DNA of 64,000 bases from Calamus simplicifolius (lineage: Eukaryota > Streptophyta > Magnoliopsida > Arecales > Arecaceae): assembly GCA_900491605.1 (NCBI GenBank), contig UESW01004569.1, positions 72,077-136,076 of the forward strand, given 5' to 3'. Below, in pieces: positions 12,268 to 23,872 of this stretch. A model generated the notes under the pieces. It ran no database searches. It worked only from the letters and a program-made list of their open reading frames with translations, and was not told where the DNA came from. Positions within the stretch are counted from its first letter, which is position 1, and each line of letters begins with the position of its first letter. The translations under genes were made by a program, and so were the position numbers.

Positions 12268-12451
12268 CCACTACAGTAATAAAATGCCAACGAAGGATAA
12301 TTACAATAAAGTACTAGCAAAAAAAAACCATATATCTCATCAGTAAAAACTTAGTAGCGATATTTATATTCTGATAAAAAATAAATATATATAATAGAAA
12401 CATTTTCACATTAATTTTTTTCCACCATAGGTCTAACATATTTTTTAGATA

Positions 12452-12472
12452 CTATATATATATATATATAGT
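12452..12472 (+). repeat. Short (AT)n run
   Basis: About ten AT units, followed by a T-run and an A-run that can form a short inverted repeat (12473-12490). Confidence 0.8.
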
Positions 12473-12873
12473 ATTTTTTTTAAAAAAATAGAAAATAGAA
12501 AAAGAGGCACTGGTCTCTTAGTTTATCTTGACAAAGAGAGAACATGGAAAAAACTCAGAACAAATTTTAATACATATCAAAATCTTGGGTGATATGACAA
12601 GATCGAAATTAATTAATTGCTATTTTTATAAGCATTAGTTGTGATGTTATTTATTTAAAACTTATTTAAGATGGTAAATGAAATTGCAAAATCTTGAACC
12701 ATTTAATAACCAGGTCAGTCTCACATATAGGAATAAAATGATTTATTATGGCTGTCAAGATATATATGGAGGGCACTAGTTTTGAATGCTAACATGCATC
12801 TTACATTTTGCAATCCCAATTGATATGGCTGCCAGCACCGTCAGGGTTAACAGTAAAGGAGACTGACGGTGTC

Positions 12874-13110
12874 CACTTCGGCCTTCGGGCATCATTCGGC
12901 CTCCGAAGCCCACTTCAGCATCATTCAGCCTCCGAAGCCCGCTTCGGCCTCCGGGGCATCATTCAACCTTCGAAGCCCGCTTTGGCCTCCGGGGTATCAT
13001 TCAACCTCCGAAGCCCGCTTCGACCTTCGGGGCATTATTCAACTTCCGAAGCCCGCTTCGGCCTCCGAGGCATCTTCAACCTCGAAGCCCGCTTCGACCT
13101 CCTTCAGCCT
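12874..13110 (+). repeat. 38-bp tandem repeats in gypsy LTR
   Basis: About six imperfect copies of a 38-base GC-rich unit running from CGGCCTCCGGGGCATC to CGAAGCCCGCTT. Four copies are present in the 3' LTR, which accounts for about 76 bases of the LTR length difference. Confidence 0.88.
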
Positions 13111-13217
13111 CGAGCTTTTCAGCCTCGGCCTTGAGCTTCCACCATGGTCTGGCCCTTGGGATCAGTAGCTTATAGCTATGAGCTACCTGGCACACCCACG
13201 TGGCCCACTACTCACCT

Positions 13218-13437
13218 GCTACAGTGCATCACCATGCCCCATTAAGGCGTATGGCCCACCACGCACTCGTAACAGTGCGTGGCCATACCCCGTTACGGCA
13301 TGTGATCCACCACTCGTCTGCAACTACGTATGGCCATATCTCGTTACGAGTGCGATCCACCGCTCGCCTGCGGCTGCATATGGCCATACCTCATAACGGC
13401 ACGCGCCTAGTGCAACCATAGCCACTCAACACCCGTA
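13218..13437 (+). repeat. ~55-bp tandem repeats found only in the 5' LTR
   Basis: About four degenerate copies of a unit with TATGGCCATA, TCGTTACGG and GATCCACCACTCG blocks. In the 3' LTR the flanks join directly at CCCACTACTCATGTCGTACTGG, so either the 3' copy lost the array or the 5' copy gained it. Confidence 0.8.
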
Positions 13438-13590
13438 ATGTCGTACTGGCAGGTGGCAAATGAGATAGGACACCTCTGACATGCCCACGATCCGTCACTA
13501 TCCGCCTTGCCTTTTTGTCCATTATTGGATAGCAGTATCTCGAAATCATGAACCTTCTAGAAGCATGAGAGAGGGAGATCTTGGAACAGA

Positions 13591-13600
13591 TATAAAAAGG
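13591..13600 (+). promoter_or_regulatory. TATA box of gypsy 5' LTR
   Basis: TATAAAAAGG, about 215 bases before the LTR end and conserved in the 3' LTR at 34539. It is a good candidate for the element's Pol II core promoter; the transcription start would lie about 30 bases downstream. Confidence 0.75.
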
Positions 13601-13807
13601 CCCACACTTGCGACAAAGGGAGAATCCTGAACCCTAACTCTCTAGCTTTCTTCTGCTAGCTAACTCTTGTCTGTTCTCGAGTGACTGACTTGAGCGTCGG
13701 AGGGTTCCCACCGGAACATCCGGTCTCCGGTGACTTTTCTTGCAGGAGTCTGGCGAGGAGGATCTTCATTTTCTGGCATTCAAGGATGGTTGCTTGGCAT
13801 CAACAGA

Positions 13808-13820
13808 TTGGCGCACTAGG
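13808..13820 (+). promoter_or_regulatory. gypsy primer-binding site
   Basis: TTGGCGCACTAGG starts two bases after the LTR end. A TTGGCGC start is typical of Tat/Athila-group primer sites; the exact tRNA is not assigned. Confidence 0.65.
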
Positions 13821-13889
13821 AAGGGGGGGAAGAAGGAAAAAGCTTTGAACTGTCATCGACCACTTCTCTTTCCCCGAGCTTTCTTCTGC

Positions 13890-15445
13890 AATGGTGATGA
13901 CCCGTGCGCGAGAGGTCTCCACAGTCATGCTGGGGGGCAGCATCAAGGGGCTGATCCGCTGGCGGTTGGCCCCTCAGCTCCCCTAGCCGACGTCCCTGCA
14001 CCACCAAAGCAGCTTCAAGAAGACCGGCTAGCTGCCCTTGCTGCGCAAGTCCAATCTTTGGCGACCGTGGTCCAAGGCATGCAGCATCAAGCGGCGGCTG
14101 CTCAGCACCCGGAGCCTCTCTCGTCAGTGCCAGGGGTGATCCAACCCAGCCAACACTCTTCTCGAAGGAGATCTACCATCCAAGAAGCTCACCACCACCG
14201 CGCTTCACCCAAGCCTTACCGCGGGAAACCTCCAAGAGGCCCCGGTCCCCACACCAGTGCATCTCCCAAGCGGCGGCATGGGAAGGAGGCGGAGCACCTT
14301 CGTCAGCATCGCCACCACTCTTCCTCCTTCTCGGAATCCTCGAGGGAGGGGTCCTTTGATGGTAGAATAGCCCGCCAAGCTGAGCACCGGCTCAATGAGT
14401 ACAACCAGCGGTTGGAGGAGCTCAGCCACCAAATCACCAACCCACCAGAGGTGGACTACGACAGCCAGCCACCACTGTCCCGTCAGATCATGGAGGAGCC
14501 GATCTCAACCCGGTTCTGCCTTCATCAGCTAAACCCGTATGACGAGACCACGGACCCCCTGGACTATTTAGAAAGTTACAAGGTCCTTATGCAGGTCCAA
14601 GGGGCAACCGATTCGCTCCTATGCATCGCCTTCCCAGCCACTTTAAAGAAAGCTGCTCGAGCTTGGTACTCCCGCTATCGCCGCGGAGTATCGACTCCTT
14701 CTGCCAACTGGAGAGGGCCTTCCTAGCCCATTTTGACGCCTATCGGAAGATTCCAAGGGTGGCAGACAGTCTCTTCTCACTCCAGCAAAAGAGTGGTGAG
14801 TCCCTGCGGGACTACGTTGCTCGGTTTAAGGAGGCGGCCCTGGAGGTCTATAACCTCGATGATTCGATGGCCACCTTGGCCTTGAAGCGAGGGCTCCGTC
14901 CCTCTTGCTTCGCATACTCCCTCAACAAGAAGCTGCCCGGCTCCTACGCTGAGCTTTTGAGCTGAGCCCAAAGTATATCCGCACTAACGAGGCTAACTCC
15001 TTCCAGCGTGAGACTAGCAGAAGCACCACCAAGAAGCCGGCCCATCCAGAGCCTACTGAAGTTCAACCCAGGAGGCCCGAGCCCCCTATCGATCAGATAA
15101 CCATCCTTGAGCTCCTACATCGAGGGATGGGCCCTACACTCCTTTTCTCCCCCGATATTGCCCATCCTGCTCGAGATCAAGAGCGAGCCCTATCTTCAGT
15201 GCCCTCCTCCAATGAATCCGAAGATTCCCCGCAATAAGAACCTCTACTGCCGCTACCATCGGGACCATGGACACGACATCGACAACTATCGCCAGCTGAA
15301 GAAGGCGATAGAGGACCTTATCCAGCATGGCCACTTGAGGAAGTTCGTCCAGAGGAACTACCCGGGAGCTCCTAGCCCATCAGCGCCTTCGCCACCGATG
15401 ATCGACAATGCTTCAACCGAGAAGACGGTGATAATGATTTCCTAG
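13890..15445 (+). pseudogene. gypsy gag, frameshifted
   Basis: The N-terminal part is rich in Gln, Ala, His and Ser. The retrotransposon gag domain follows (PISTRFCLHQLNPYDE, DPLDYLESYKVLMQVQGA, KKAARAWYSRY), and a frameshift near 14690 moves the rest (FLAHFDAYRKIPRVADSLFS, ESLRDYVARFKEAALEV) into another frame. A stop near 14963 and a further shift separate the C-terminal part at 15107-15445, which carries the YCRYHRDHGHDIDNYRQLK block, a zinc-knuckle-like segment usual at the end of Tat-type gags. An ATG GTG ATG near 13892 is a likely start, but its frame breaks soon after. Confidence 0.83.
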
Positions 15446-15526
15446 GGGGCAGGTGGCCCACCTAAGAGACCGAGGGGGAGGGAGAGTTAGATTCTGTAAT
15501 CCTTTTTCTAAAAGGGACCTAGAGGG

Positions 15527-15934
15527 GTGGTCAATAAAAATGATGATAGCGTCGTTGTGTCTATGATGATAGCTAAGCACCCTGTAAAAAGAATTCTGGT
15601 TGATAGTGGGAGCTCGGTGGATGTTTTGAATTATGATGCTTTTGTTCGCATGAACCTGTCACCCGACCTACGTCGGCCTGTCACCACGCCCCTGATGGGA
15701 TTCACTAGAGATTCTGTGAAGGTCGAGGGGGAGATCACTCTTCCTGTCATGGCTAGCATGGCCCCGCACCAAAGTATAGTTTTTATGAGCTTCTTAGTGC
15801 TCCGGGTGCCTCTCGCCTACAATGCCATACTCGGAAGGCCCAGACTTAACCTCTTGGATGTTGTTATCTCCACCAAAAGGCTCCTGGTGAGATTCCCAAC
15901 CAGCGAAGGGGTCGGAAGATGCGGGGGGGAATAG
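15527..15934 (+). pseudogene. gypsy aspartic protease
   Basis: Retropepsin that would cut the polyprotein. The active-site block KRILVDSGSSVDVLNYDAF has D-S-G near 15602-15610, and the flap and C-terminal block AYNAILGRPRLNLLDVV is present near 15817-15867. The frame closes at 15934; the linker to RT (15935-16238) is not open in one frame. Confidence 0.88.
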
Positions 15935-16238
15935 AACCCACTGCTACTATGCTGCCACATGGCCTCTAGCCCTCAGGGGTGACGCTCAGACCTGCACCAG
16001 AAGCGCTGGACCCCCGAGACTCGGAGAGGAGGAAAGAACCGGCCGAGCATCTGCGGTCCTTCCCCCTGGGGGAGGACCCGATGCAGACCGTCCAGATCGG
16101 GGCCCTACTTCTGGAGGGGGACAATGATTAGCTCCTTGCTTTCCTACGAGCCAATGCTGATATCTTTGCCTGGTCGGCATCCAACATGCCAGGCATTCTA
16201 GAGGAGGTGATTATCCACCAACTCAACATCAATCCAGA

Positions 16239-16930
16239 GTGCCGACCCGTTCGGTAGAGAAGAGGAGCTTTGCTTCAGACAGACAGAATGCCATAGATGA
16301 AGAGGTGCGCAAGCTGACGGTGGTCGGACACATTCGTAAGGTGCACTACCCCGACTGGCTAGCGAATGTTGTAATGGTCTACAAGGCCAGTGGGAGTTGG
16401 AGGATGTGTGTGGAATTCAACGATCTCAACAAGGCATACTCCAAGGATAGCTTCCCGCTGCCTCGGATCGACCAGCTGGTAGATGCTATGTCCGGCCATG
16501 AGACCCTCAGCTTCATGGATGCCTTCTCGAGGTACAATCAAATCAGAATGAACCCAACTAATGAATAGGCGACCTCCTTTGTCACCGAGAAGGGGATATA
16601 CTGTTATAAGGTGATGTCGTTCGGGTTGAAGAATGCAGGGGCCACCTACTAGAGGTTGATGAACAAGGTCTTCGAGGACCAGATTGGGCGCAACATGGAG
16701 GTGTACATGGACGACATGCTGACCAAGAGCACCCACGCCACAGACCATGTTGCTGACCTTGCGGAGACCTTCGCCAACCTGTGCCGATACAAATGAGGTT
16801 GAACCCCCGCAAGTGCGCCTTCGGAGTTACGGCGGGCAAGTTCCTGGGCTTCATGGTGATGCAGCGAGGAATTGAAGCCAACCCAGACAAAATCTGAGTC
16901 ATCTTGGATATGAGGCCCCCAGCTAATAAG
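16239..16930 (+). pseudogene. gypsy reverse transcriptase with stops
   Basis: RT blocks: VRKLTVVGHIRKVHYPDWLA, VYKASGSWRMCVEFNDLN, FPLPRIDQLVDA, SFMDAFSRYNQI, then a stop at 16566. The same frame continues with VMSFGLKNAGATY, another stop (Gln codon to TAG) near 16650, and the catalytic YMDD at 16704-16715. A frameshift near 16790 follows. The active-site aspartates are kept, but the stops make the copy inactive. Confidence 0.9.
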
Positions 16931-17560
16931 AGGGAGGTGCAGCGTCTGACCGGGGGGTGGCAGCCTTGAGTCGCTTCATGTTAAGGTTGGCGAAAAGGTG
17001 TCTGCCCTTCTTTAAGGCACTGCGCAAAGTCAACAGCTTCGAGTGGACGGAGGAGTGTCAGGAAGCTTTCGAGGAGCTGAAGAAATTTCTATCCACTCCT
17101 CCACTGCTGTCCAAGCTAAGGGCCGAGGATGAACTCTTTTTGTATCTTGCAGCCTCCCCCGAGACCGTCAGCTCCGTGCTTATCCGTATGAATGCCGACG
17201 GGGTGCAGAAGCCGGTCACTACACCAGTAAAGTGCTTCACGACCCCGAGATGAGATACTCTAAGACTAAGAAGATTATCTTCACTTTGGTGGTCTCAGCC
17301 CAGCGCTTTCGACCCTACTTCCAAGCTCATCCAATCGTGGTGCTCACGAACCAACCACTTCGGACTATCTTATCCCATCCTGACACTTCCGATCGGCTGG
17401 CCAAATGGGCCATCAAGTTGGGGAAGTTTGATTTATCCATTCGGCCAAGGCCTGCAATGAAGTCCTAGGTGTTAGCCGACTTTTTAGTCGAGTGCACTTG
17501 GGCAGAGAAGCATCTGGAGGTGTTGTACTCGGAGGCGCACATGGAGTCACCTACGGCCGA
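16931..17560 (+). pseudogene. gypsy RNase H (first), cut by copia-3
   Basis: RT/RNase H connection and RNase H: FFKALRKVNSFEWTEECQEA, FLYLAASPETVSSVLI, then a frame change near 17240 into RYSKTKKIIFTLVVSAQRFRPYF and LRTILSHPDTSDRLAKWAI. A stop at 17466 is followed by VLADFLVECTW. The reading is interrupted at 17560, where the copia-3 LTR starts, and resumes at 27668 with the second RNase H. Confidence 0.87.
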
Positions 17561-18948
17561 TGTTGACCCAATCATTGATTTTGATGATTAACAAAACTAT
17601 TTGAGTATAACAATTGAAGTTACTAATGATTTTGATTAAGTTTTTTAGTTTATGATTTGATTCATTAATCAAAATCACTAGACAAATCAAATTCTAGTTC
17701 GAATCTAATGTCAAGGTAAGATTGCAAACATTAGAGTCGACACATGGAATCGCAGAGTCGACTCCGGAATTTGGCACAGACTTAGAGTCGACTCCCGGAC
17801 TGTTAGAGCCGACTCCAATAGAAAAGACAGAACGATGGTTTTTCTGGCCATGACTTAGAGTCGACTCCCGGACTGTTAGAGTCGACTCCAGAAGATTTTC
17901 GTGTCGACCCCAGAAAAGTCAGAGACGACTCCAGATCGAGCGGATTGGGAATTTTCGATTTAGAGCCGACTCCAGAAAAGTTAGAGTCGACTCTAGATTG
18001 TCAGATATGACTCCAGAACTGTTAGAACGTCTCTAAACTCTACTTTTATCTTTTTAATCCCAACGGCTATTACCATATTTGGTTCTAATCCTTCTTACAC
18101 TTGTTTCTAACGGATAGTTTTCAGCTATTTATGGATTAAGAAAGATCTATAAGAAGGGGTTTTCTGTTGAATCCGAAAAACATAGAAGAGAGATAAGAAT
18201 AGAGAAAAACCTTTGAAATCCATCAGAAAATCAAAAGAGAAAAGAGGAAAGATTCGAAAGGGAAGATTATACTGATTTCCCAAAAGAAGAGAGAGATTTC
18301 AAGCTTTCGTGGTTTCATTTTGAAGAAATCTCAAGAGAAGAAGCAAGCCCTAGCTTTCTGATCTTCGGAGCTTCAAGAGCATTCTAAAGGAAGTTCCACT
18401 CAAGAGAAGAGAAGAAGCAAGCCATCAAGATCTGCAAATCAGGCTTTGATTCCTATCTCTTTATTGTTGTTCTATTATTGTGTATTTGCTCATTGGAGGA
18501 GCTTTTAAACTTGTAAAAATATTATTATTTGCTGGGTCAATCGGAAGATTGATTCCGTTGAGGCTGTTAGCCTTATGCAAGCACTTTGCTTGTGTTGTAA
18601 GGTTGTGTGCTGGTGAGCCTTGAAAACCAGCTGGGTTCTTTGTGCACCCGAAAAATAACAAGTTTGAGTTGTGAGCTTGCAAAATAACTCTACTGTAATT
18701 AGATTGATTATAGTGTGGACCCAAGAGGTACTTGGGAGTGGATGTAGGTGTAGGTACACCGAACCACTATAAAACTTCTTATGTTTGCCGTGATTATTTC
18801 CTTGTCTCTTACTCTCCATTCTTGCATACTCTGTTTTAATTCGTATACATCTAAGTTTTCACTTTCGCTGGGGGATTATTTTTAAAAGGAGTTTAATTTT
18901 TGAAAAACCCAATTCACCCCCCCTCTTGGGTTGCTATCTGGACTAACA
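17561..18948 (+). repeat. copia-3 5' LTR
   Basis: Starts TGTTGACCCAATCATTG and ends GGACTAACA. It contains a cluster of GAGTCGACTC-type palindromes (17733-18020) and GA-rich stretches. Minus-strand frames of 87 and 104 codons occur at the same place in both LTRs and are simply LTR sequence. Confidence 0.95.
17733..18020 (+). repeat. Cluster of GAGTCGACTC-type motifs in copia-3 5' LTR
   Basis: About a dozen copies of AGAGTCGACTCC or one-base variants (AGAGCCGACTCC, AGAGACGACTCC, TGTCGACCCC) in under 300 bases, at uneven spacing. The core GAGTCGACTC is a perfect 10-bp palindrome. The 3' LTR repeats the cluster at 26452-26740, and related motifs recur at 23876-24072 before the extra ORF. Confidence 0.85.
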
Positions 18949-18950
18949 AT

Positions 18951-18962
18951 TGGTATCAGAGC
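18951..18962 (+). promoter_or_regulatory. copia-3 primer-binding site (tRNA-Met)
   Basis: TGGTATCAGAGC, two bases after the 5' LTR; exact match to the usual initiator tRNA-Met complement. Confidence 0.92.
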
Positions 18963-19008
18963 TAGTGCTCATTTGATTTGATCTAACGATCAAGAGTCAA
19001 AGATCCAC

Positions 19009-20587
19009 ATGGCAACTCAAGATGGTTCATCTTTTTTCGAAGGCCAATCTACTAATAGACCACCCTTTTTTAATGGTTTAAACTATGGTTATTGGAAGGC
19101 TAGAATGAAAATCTTCATTCAAGCACTTGACTATGATCTATGGAGCATTATAGTCAATGGACCACACACACCCACTGCTAGAATTAATGGTATGGAGATC
19201 CCTAAACCAGAAACGGAATGGGATGAACAAGATAAAAAATTGGCACAACTTAATGCCAAGGCAATGAATGTTTTGTACTGCTCATTAGATGCAAATGAAT
19301 TCAATCGTATATCTACTTGCATCTCTGCTAAGAAAATCTGGGATAGACTTGAGGTTACCCATGAGGGAACAAATCAAGTCAAGGAATCCAAGATTAACAT
19401 GCTAGTTCATAAGTATGAATTGTTTAAAATGGATGCATGTGAATCTATCTCTGATATGTTTACTAGATTTACTGATATAGTTAATGGTTTAAAAATTCTT
19501 GGTAAATCTTATGATAATTTTGATCTTGTGAGGAAGGTTTTGTGTTCTTTACCTAGGACTTGGGAAGCTAAAGTAACTGCAATACAAGAGCAAAGGATCT
19601 AAGTACCCTACCCCTGGAAGAATTATTGGGATCCTTGATGACTCATGAGCTTCAAGTTAAGCAACATGTTGATGATGATGAGTCAAAGAAGAAGAGGACT
19701 ATGGCTCTTAAGATTTCTGAATATATGGAAGAGCCTCGTGAATCTGAAGATGAAAGTGATGATGAGGACATGGCACTCATCACAAGGAAGTTTAAAAGAT
19801 TCATGAAGAAAAAGAAGTTTGAAAAGAAAAAGCCCTCTGCTAGAAAAGATGAGGACAAGGGCAAAGAAAAAGAAGTTATCTGTTTTGAATGCAAGAAGCC
19901 GGGACACTTTAAATCTGAATGTCCACAACTAAAGAAAGGCACCCGGAGATTCAAAAAGAAGGCAATGATGACCACATGGAGTGATTCGAAAAGCTCAAAT
20001 TCCGAAGAGGAAGAGAAGAGTGAAATGGCCAATCTATGCTTCATGGCAGACAATGATGATGTGAGTCCAAGTTTTCTAGATGATTTTACATTTAAAGAAT
20101 TGCATAGTGCGTTTTATGAACTAATTGATGATTATGCAAATCTAAGCTCAAAGAATAAGGATTTAAAGAATCAAATGCAAAATCAATCTTTAGAAAATGA
20201 AAAGCATATTATGGAAAATGAATTTCTAAAGAAAGAAAAAAAAAAATTTAAAAATGAAGTTGATAGGCTTAAACCCATTGTTGACAAATTACTTTAAGCT
20301 CTATTAAACTTAATATGATTTTGGACAACCAAAAAGCTATTTTTGATAAAGCTGGATTAGGATATAATCCACTTAAAAAGCAAAAATCCTTGAAAAATAT
20401 TTTTATACATGCTGAAAAATCATCAAATATTACTTGTTTTAAATGTAGAAACAAAGGACATAAATCTTTAATGTGTAAAACTTCACATGATAAAAGAAAG
20501 ATGATTTGGGATCCCAAAGGAACAAAATTTATTGCATCTAACCATAAAGGACCCAAGAAGGCTTGGGTACCTAAAGTTAAGATATGA
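19009..20587 (+). pseudogene. copia-3 gag in three pieces
   Basis: ATG at 19009, 60 bases after the LTR. MATQDGSSFFEGQ then PPFFNGLNYGYWKARMKIF is the copia gag start (DUF4219/UBN2 type). The first frame closes at 19602; the next (19626-20297) holds Lys/Glu-rich linker, a CCHC knuckle CFECKKPGHFKSEC and a coiled-coil-like C-terminal segment. A third frame (20315-20587) has a second CCHC knuckle CFKCRNKGHKSLMC. Single-base shifts near 19600 and 20297 split what was one ORF. Confidence 0.88.
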
Positions 20588-21860
20588 ATATTTTGCAGAA
20601 GTGTCTTGCAGCCATCAGACTGAAAAGAAAGTGGTACATTATCAATTCATCACCCTTGAAACAAAAAGAGATGGAGTAGTTACTTTTGGTGATAATGGTC
20701 AAGGCCATATCATGGGTATTGGTAAGATTCAAATTACTCCATCTACTCATTTTGATAATGTCTTATATGTTGATGGACATAAGCATAATTTGATAAGTAT
20801 TAACCAACTGTGTGATAAAGGTTTCAAAGTTTCCTTTGAAGCTTCTATTTGCACTGTTACTAATCCCATTGATAACAGCATTATTCTTGTTGGTAAACGT
20901 TATGGCAATGTGTACTTAATTGATTTGAGTAATTTGTCTTCAAGTAATCATTGCTTAGTTGCTAATAATGCTAAGATGAATGAGATTGGTTGGCTATGGC
21001 ACCGTAGATTAGGTCATGCAAGCACATACCTAATTTCTAAACTATTGAAAATAAATTTAGTTAAAGGTATTCCTAGTTTAAATTTTGAAAATAATCAAAT
21101 ATGTGATGCATGTTAATTTGGAAAACAAACAAGAACTTCCTTCAAATCTAAGAATGTTGTTTCAACTACTAGGCCACTAGAGCTACTACACATGGACCTT
21201 TTTGGACCTACTAGAACCACAAGTCTAGGAGGAAAGAAATATGGTCTTGTGATAGTAGATAATTACTCTAGATTCACTTGGGTAATGTTTTTGGCTCACA
21301 AAGATGAGACTTTCTCAATATTCCTGAAATTTGTTAAGAAAGTCACAAATGAGAAAAATACTACCATAGTGTCTATTAGAAGTGATCATAAAACTGAATT
21401 TAAAAATCACTTATTTAAAAAATTCTGTTTTGAAAAAGGCATACATCATAATTTTTAGCACCTAGGACACCACAACAAAATGGTGTTGTAGAAAGAAAGA
21501 ATAGGACTTTAAAGACAAGGCCCGTACATGCTATGTGAAAGCCAACTTCCAAAATATTTTTGGGCGGAAGCTATAAACACAACATGTTACATCCTAAATA
21601 GAGCCCTAATTAGACCTATCCTTAAGAAAACTCCCTATGAACTATGGCATAATAGGAAACAAAATTTAGGTTATTTTCATGCATTTGGTTGTAAATGCTT
21701 TATTCATAACAATGGTAAGGACAATCTTGGGAAGTTTGATGCAAAGTCTGATGAAGGCATTTTTCTAGGATATTCTACATCTAGCAAGGCATATAGAGTA
21801 TTTAATAAGAGAAGTTTAGTTGTAGAAGAATCCATTCATATAGTGTTTGATGGTCTTTAG
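20588..21860 (+). pseudogene. copia-3 protease and integrase, broken
   Basis: Protease region: the flap part (VTFGDNGQGHIMGIGKI) is clear near 20680-20730, but the upstream active site reads YFAEVSCSHQT where a D-S-G triplet is expected, so the catalytic Asp appears lost. Integrase: WHRRLGHASTYLISKL, a stop at 21115 within the zinc-binding segment, HMDLFGPTRTTSLGGKKY with catalytic Asp, SDHKTEFKN with the second Asp, a stop at 21459, frame changes near 21460-21530, then the C-terminal YFWAEAINTTCYILNRALI block to 21860. Confidence 0.87.
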
Positions 21861-21901
21861 CATCAAGTTCGAGTAAAATTGATGATGAGTAAGATACATC
21901 T

Positions 21902-22952
21902 TTGATTGAAAGAGGGATTGAAAAATTAAATGTATCTTCAGATCAAGAACCTGAAGCTAAGGATGATAACTCACCTAAGGATGATGGTATTGATACTACT
22001 CATAATGATAAAGATCTACCTAGAGATTGGAGATATGCTTATGGTCATTCTAAGGACCTAATCATAGGTGATCCATCTCAAGGTGTAAAGACTAGATCAT
22101 CAATAAGAAATATCAATAATCATCTTGCATTTGTATCTCATATAGAACCCAAAACTATAGAGGAAGCTGAGAAAGATAGTTATTGGATGTTAGCAATGCA
22201 GGAAGAGTTAAACCAATTCACTAGGAACCAAGTTTGGACTCTAGTAGACAGACCTAGAAACCATCCTATAATAGGATCTAAATGGGTTTTTAGAAATAAA
22301 TTGGATGAAAATGGCTTGGTGATTAGAAATAAGGCTAGATTAGTTCCAAAGGGATATAATCAGGAAGAAGGTATAGATTTTGATGAAACCTTTATACCTG
22401 TTGCTAGATTAGAAGCCATTAGACTACTACTTGCATTTGCATGTCATATGAACTTCAACTTATTTCAAATGGATGTTAAAAGTGCATTTTTAAATGGTTT
22501 TATAAATAAAGAAGTTTATGTTGAACAACCTCCTGGTTTTGAAGATCATGAATTTCCAAACCACGTCTTCAAATTACACAAAGCACTTTATGGTTTAAAG
22601 CAAGCACTTAGAGCTTGGTATGATAGATTAAGTAAATTCTTAATTGAAAATAATTTTTGTAGAGGAAATGTTGATAAAATTTTATTTTTAAAAAGAAAAG
22701 AAAAGGATTTTTTAATTGTTCAAATTTATGTTGATGACATTGTATTTGGTGCTACTAACAATCTCCTTTGTCAAGAATTTGCTAGTAGTTAATGCAGGGA
22801 GAATTCGAGATGAGCATGATGGGAGAACTCAACTTCTTCCTTGGACTTCAAATCAAACAAGAGAAAGTGGAGATTTTCATTAACCAAACAAAGTACACAA
22901 AGAAATACTCAAGAAGTTTGGTATTGAATCTGCTAAACCCCTTGGTACGCCA
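21902..22952 (+). pseudogene. copia-3 reverse transcriptase
   Basis: RT blocks in order: YWMLAMQEELNQFTRNQVWT, KWVFRNKLDENGLVIRNKAR, FQMDVKSAFLNGFINKEVYV, ALYGLKQALRAWYDRL, and the catalytic YVDD at 22727-22738. The frame closes at 22792; the next ~160 bases still encode the RT C-terminus (QGEFEMSMMGELNFFLGLQI) in another frame. Confidence 0.92.
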
Positions 22953-23672
22953 ATGAGTCCCTCATGCAAGCTGGACAAGGATGAAGAAGATAAGAAAGTA
23001 GATCAGAAATATTACCGATGTATGATCGGATCATTTCTTTACTTAATTGCAAGTAGGCCAGATATTATGTTTTCTATTTGCCTATGTGCAAGATATCAAT
23101 CTAATCCTAAAGAATCACATTTAATTGCTGTTAAAAGAATCTTTAGATACTTAAATGGAACAAAAATGTAGGATTATTGTATTCTAGAGACTCAACTTTG
23201 AAATTGATTGCTTATTCTGATTCTGATTATGCTGGTTGTAAATTAGATAGGAAGAGTACGAGTGGTGCATGCCAACTTCTAGGAAGTAACTTAATTTCTT
23301 GGTTTAGAAAGAAGCAAAATTCAGTTGCATTATCCACTGCTGAGGCAGAGTATGTTGCAGCTGGAAGTTGTTGTGCTCAAATCCTTTGGATTAAGCGACA
23401 ACTTGAAGATTATGGTATCACACTCGATAAAATTCCTATTAGATGTGATAACACTAGTGCATCAATCTAACGAAGAATCCAATCCAACACTCTAGAACTA
23501 AACACATAGAAATTAGACATCACTTTATCAGAGAACATGTTTCCAACAATGATGTTTGTCTTGAATATGTGCATACTAATGAACAATTAGCTGATATTTT
23601 TACCAAACCATTAAGTGAAGAAAGATTTTGTTATCTTAGAGGAGAATTAGGAGTTTGTGATCCTTTAGAATG
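22953..23672 (+). pseudogene. copia-3 RNase H
   Basis: CMIGSFLYLIASRPDIMFSI opens the RT/RNase H connection; a frame change near 23170 leads to YSDSDYAGCKLDRKSTSG, ALSTAEAEYVAAG and IRCDNTSASI. A stop at 23468 and a shift lead into the last blocks (EYVHTNEQLADIFTKPL), ending at about 23672. The four RNase H acidic positions appear kept. Confidence 0.88.
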
Positions 23673-23872
23673 ATTTTCTGAAACTCTTAAGGACAACAAC
23701 TATCTAGATTTCATCAATTTCTTGAAAATCCTCTATGTCCAATAAGGAAATTTATCTAGAAATTTGATTCATTGTTTCTCCAATTGATTAAGGAACACTT
23801 ATCTAGAGTTTGATGATTAATTTGATCAGTTTCAGATCTTTGAAATTCAAATTTTTTCACTGAAACTATTAT

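Larger units (their letters stand above)
11840..12815. other. Intergenic DNA with microsatellites
   Basis: About 1 kb between copia-2 and the gypsy element. It holds a compound dinucleotide microsatellite and a short AT repeat (listed separately) and is otherwise AT rich without coding signs. An apparent 121-codon frame here runs straight through the microsatellite and is not a gene. Confidence 0.6.
12821..13805 (+). repeat. gypsy 5' LTR
   Basis: 985 bp, GC rich in the first half. It contains about six 38-bp tandem repeats (12874-13110) and a second array of ~55-bp repeats (about 13218-13437) that is wholly missing from the 3' LTR. A TATA box lies at 13591. It ends GGCATCAACA just before the primer site. 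Confidence 0.92.

Noticed and set aside
11981..12346. 121-codon frame across the compound microsatellite
   Set aside because: A third of it is dinucleotide repeat; no conserved protein features.
12808..13421. Open frames rich in Ser, Pro and Leu
   Set aside because: They follow the GC-rich 38-bp and 55-bp LTR repeats and lie before the element's own TATA box.
18461..18819. Minus-strand frames of 87 and 104 codons, also at 27180-27538
   Set aside because: They lie at the same place in both copia-3 LTRs and have no domain; they are LTR sequence, not genes.
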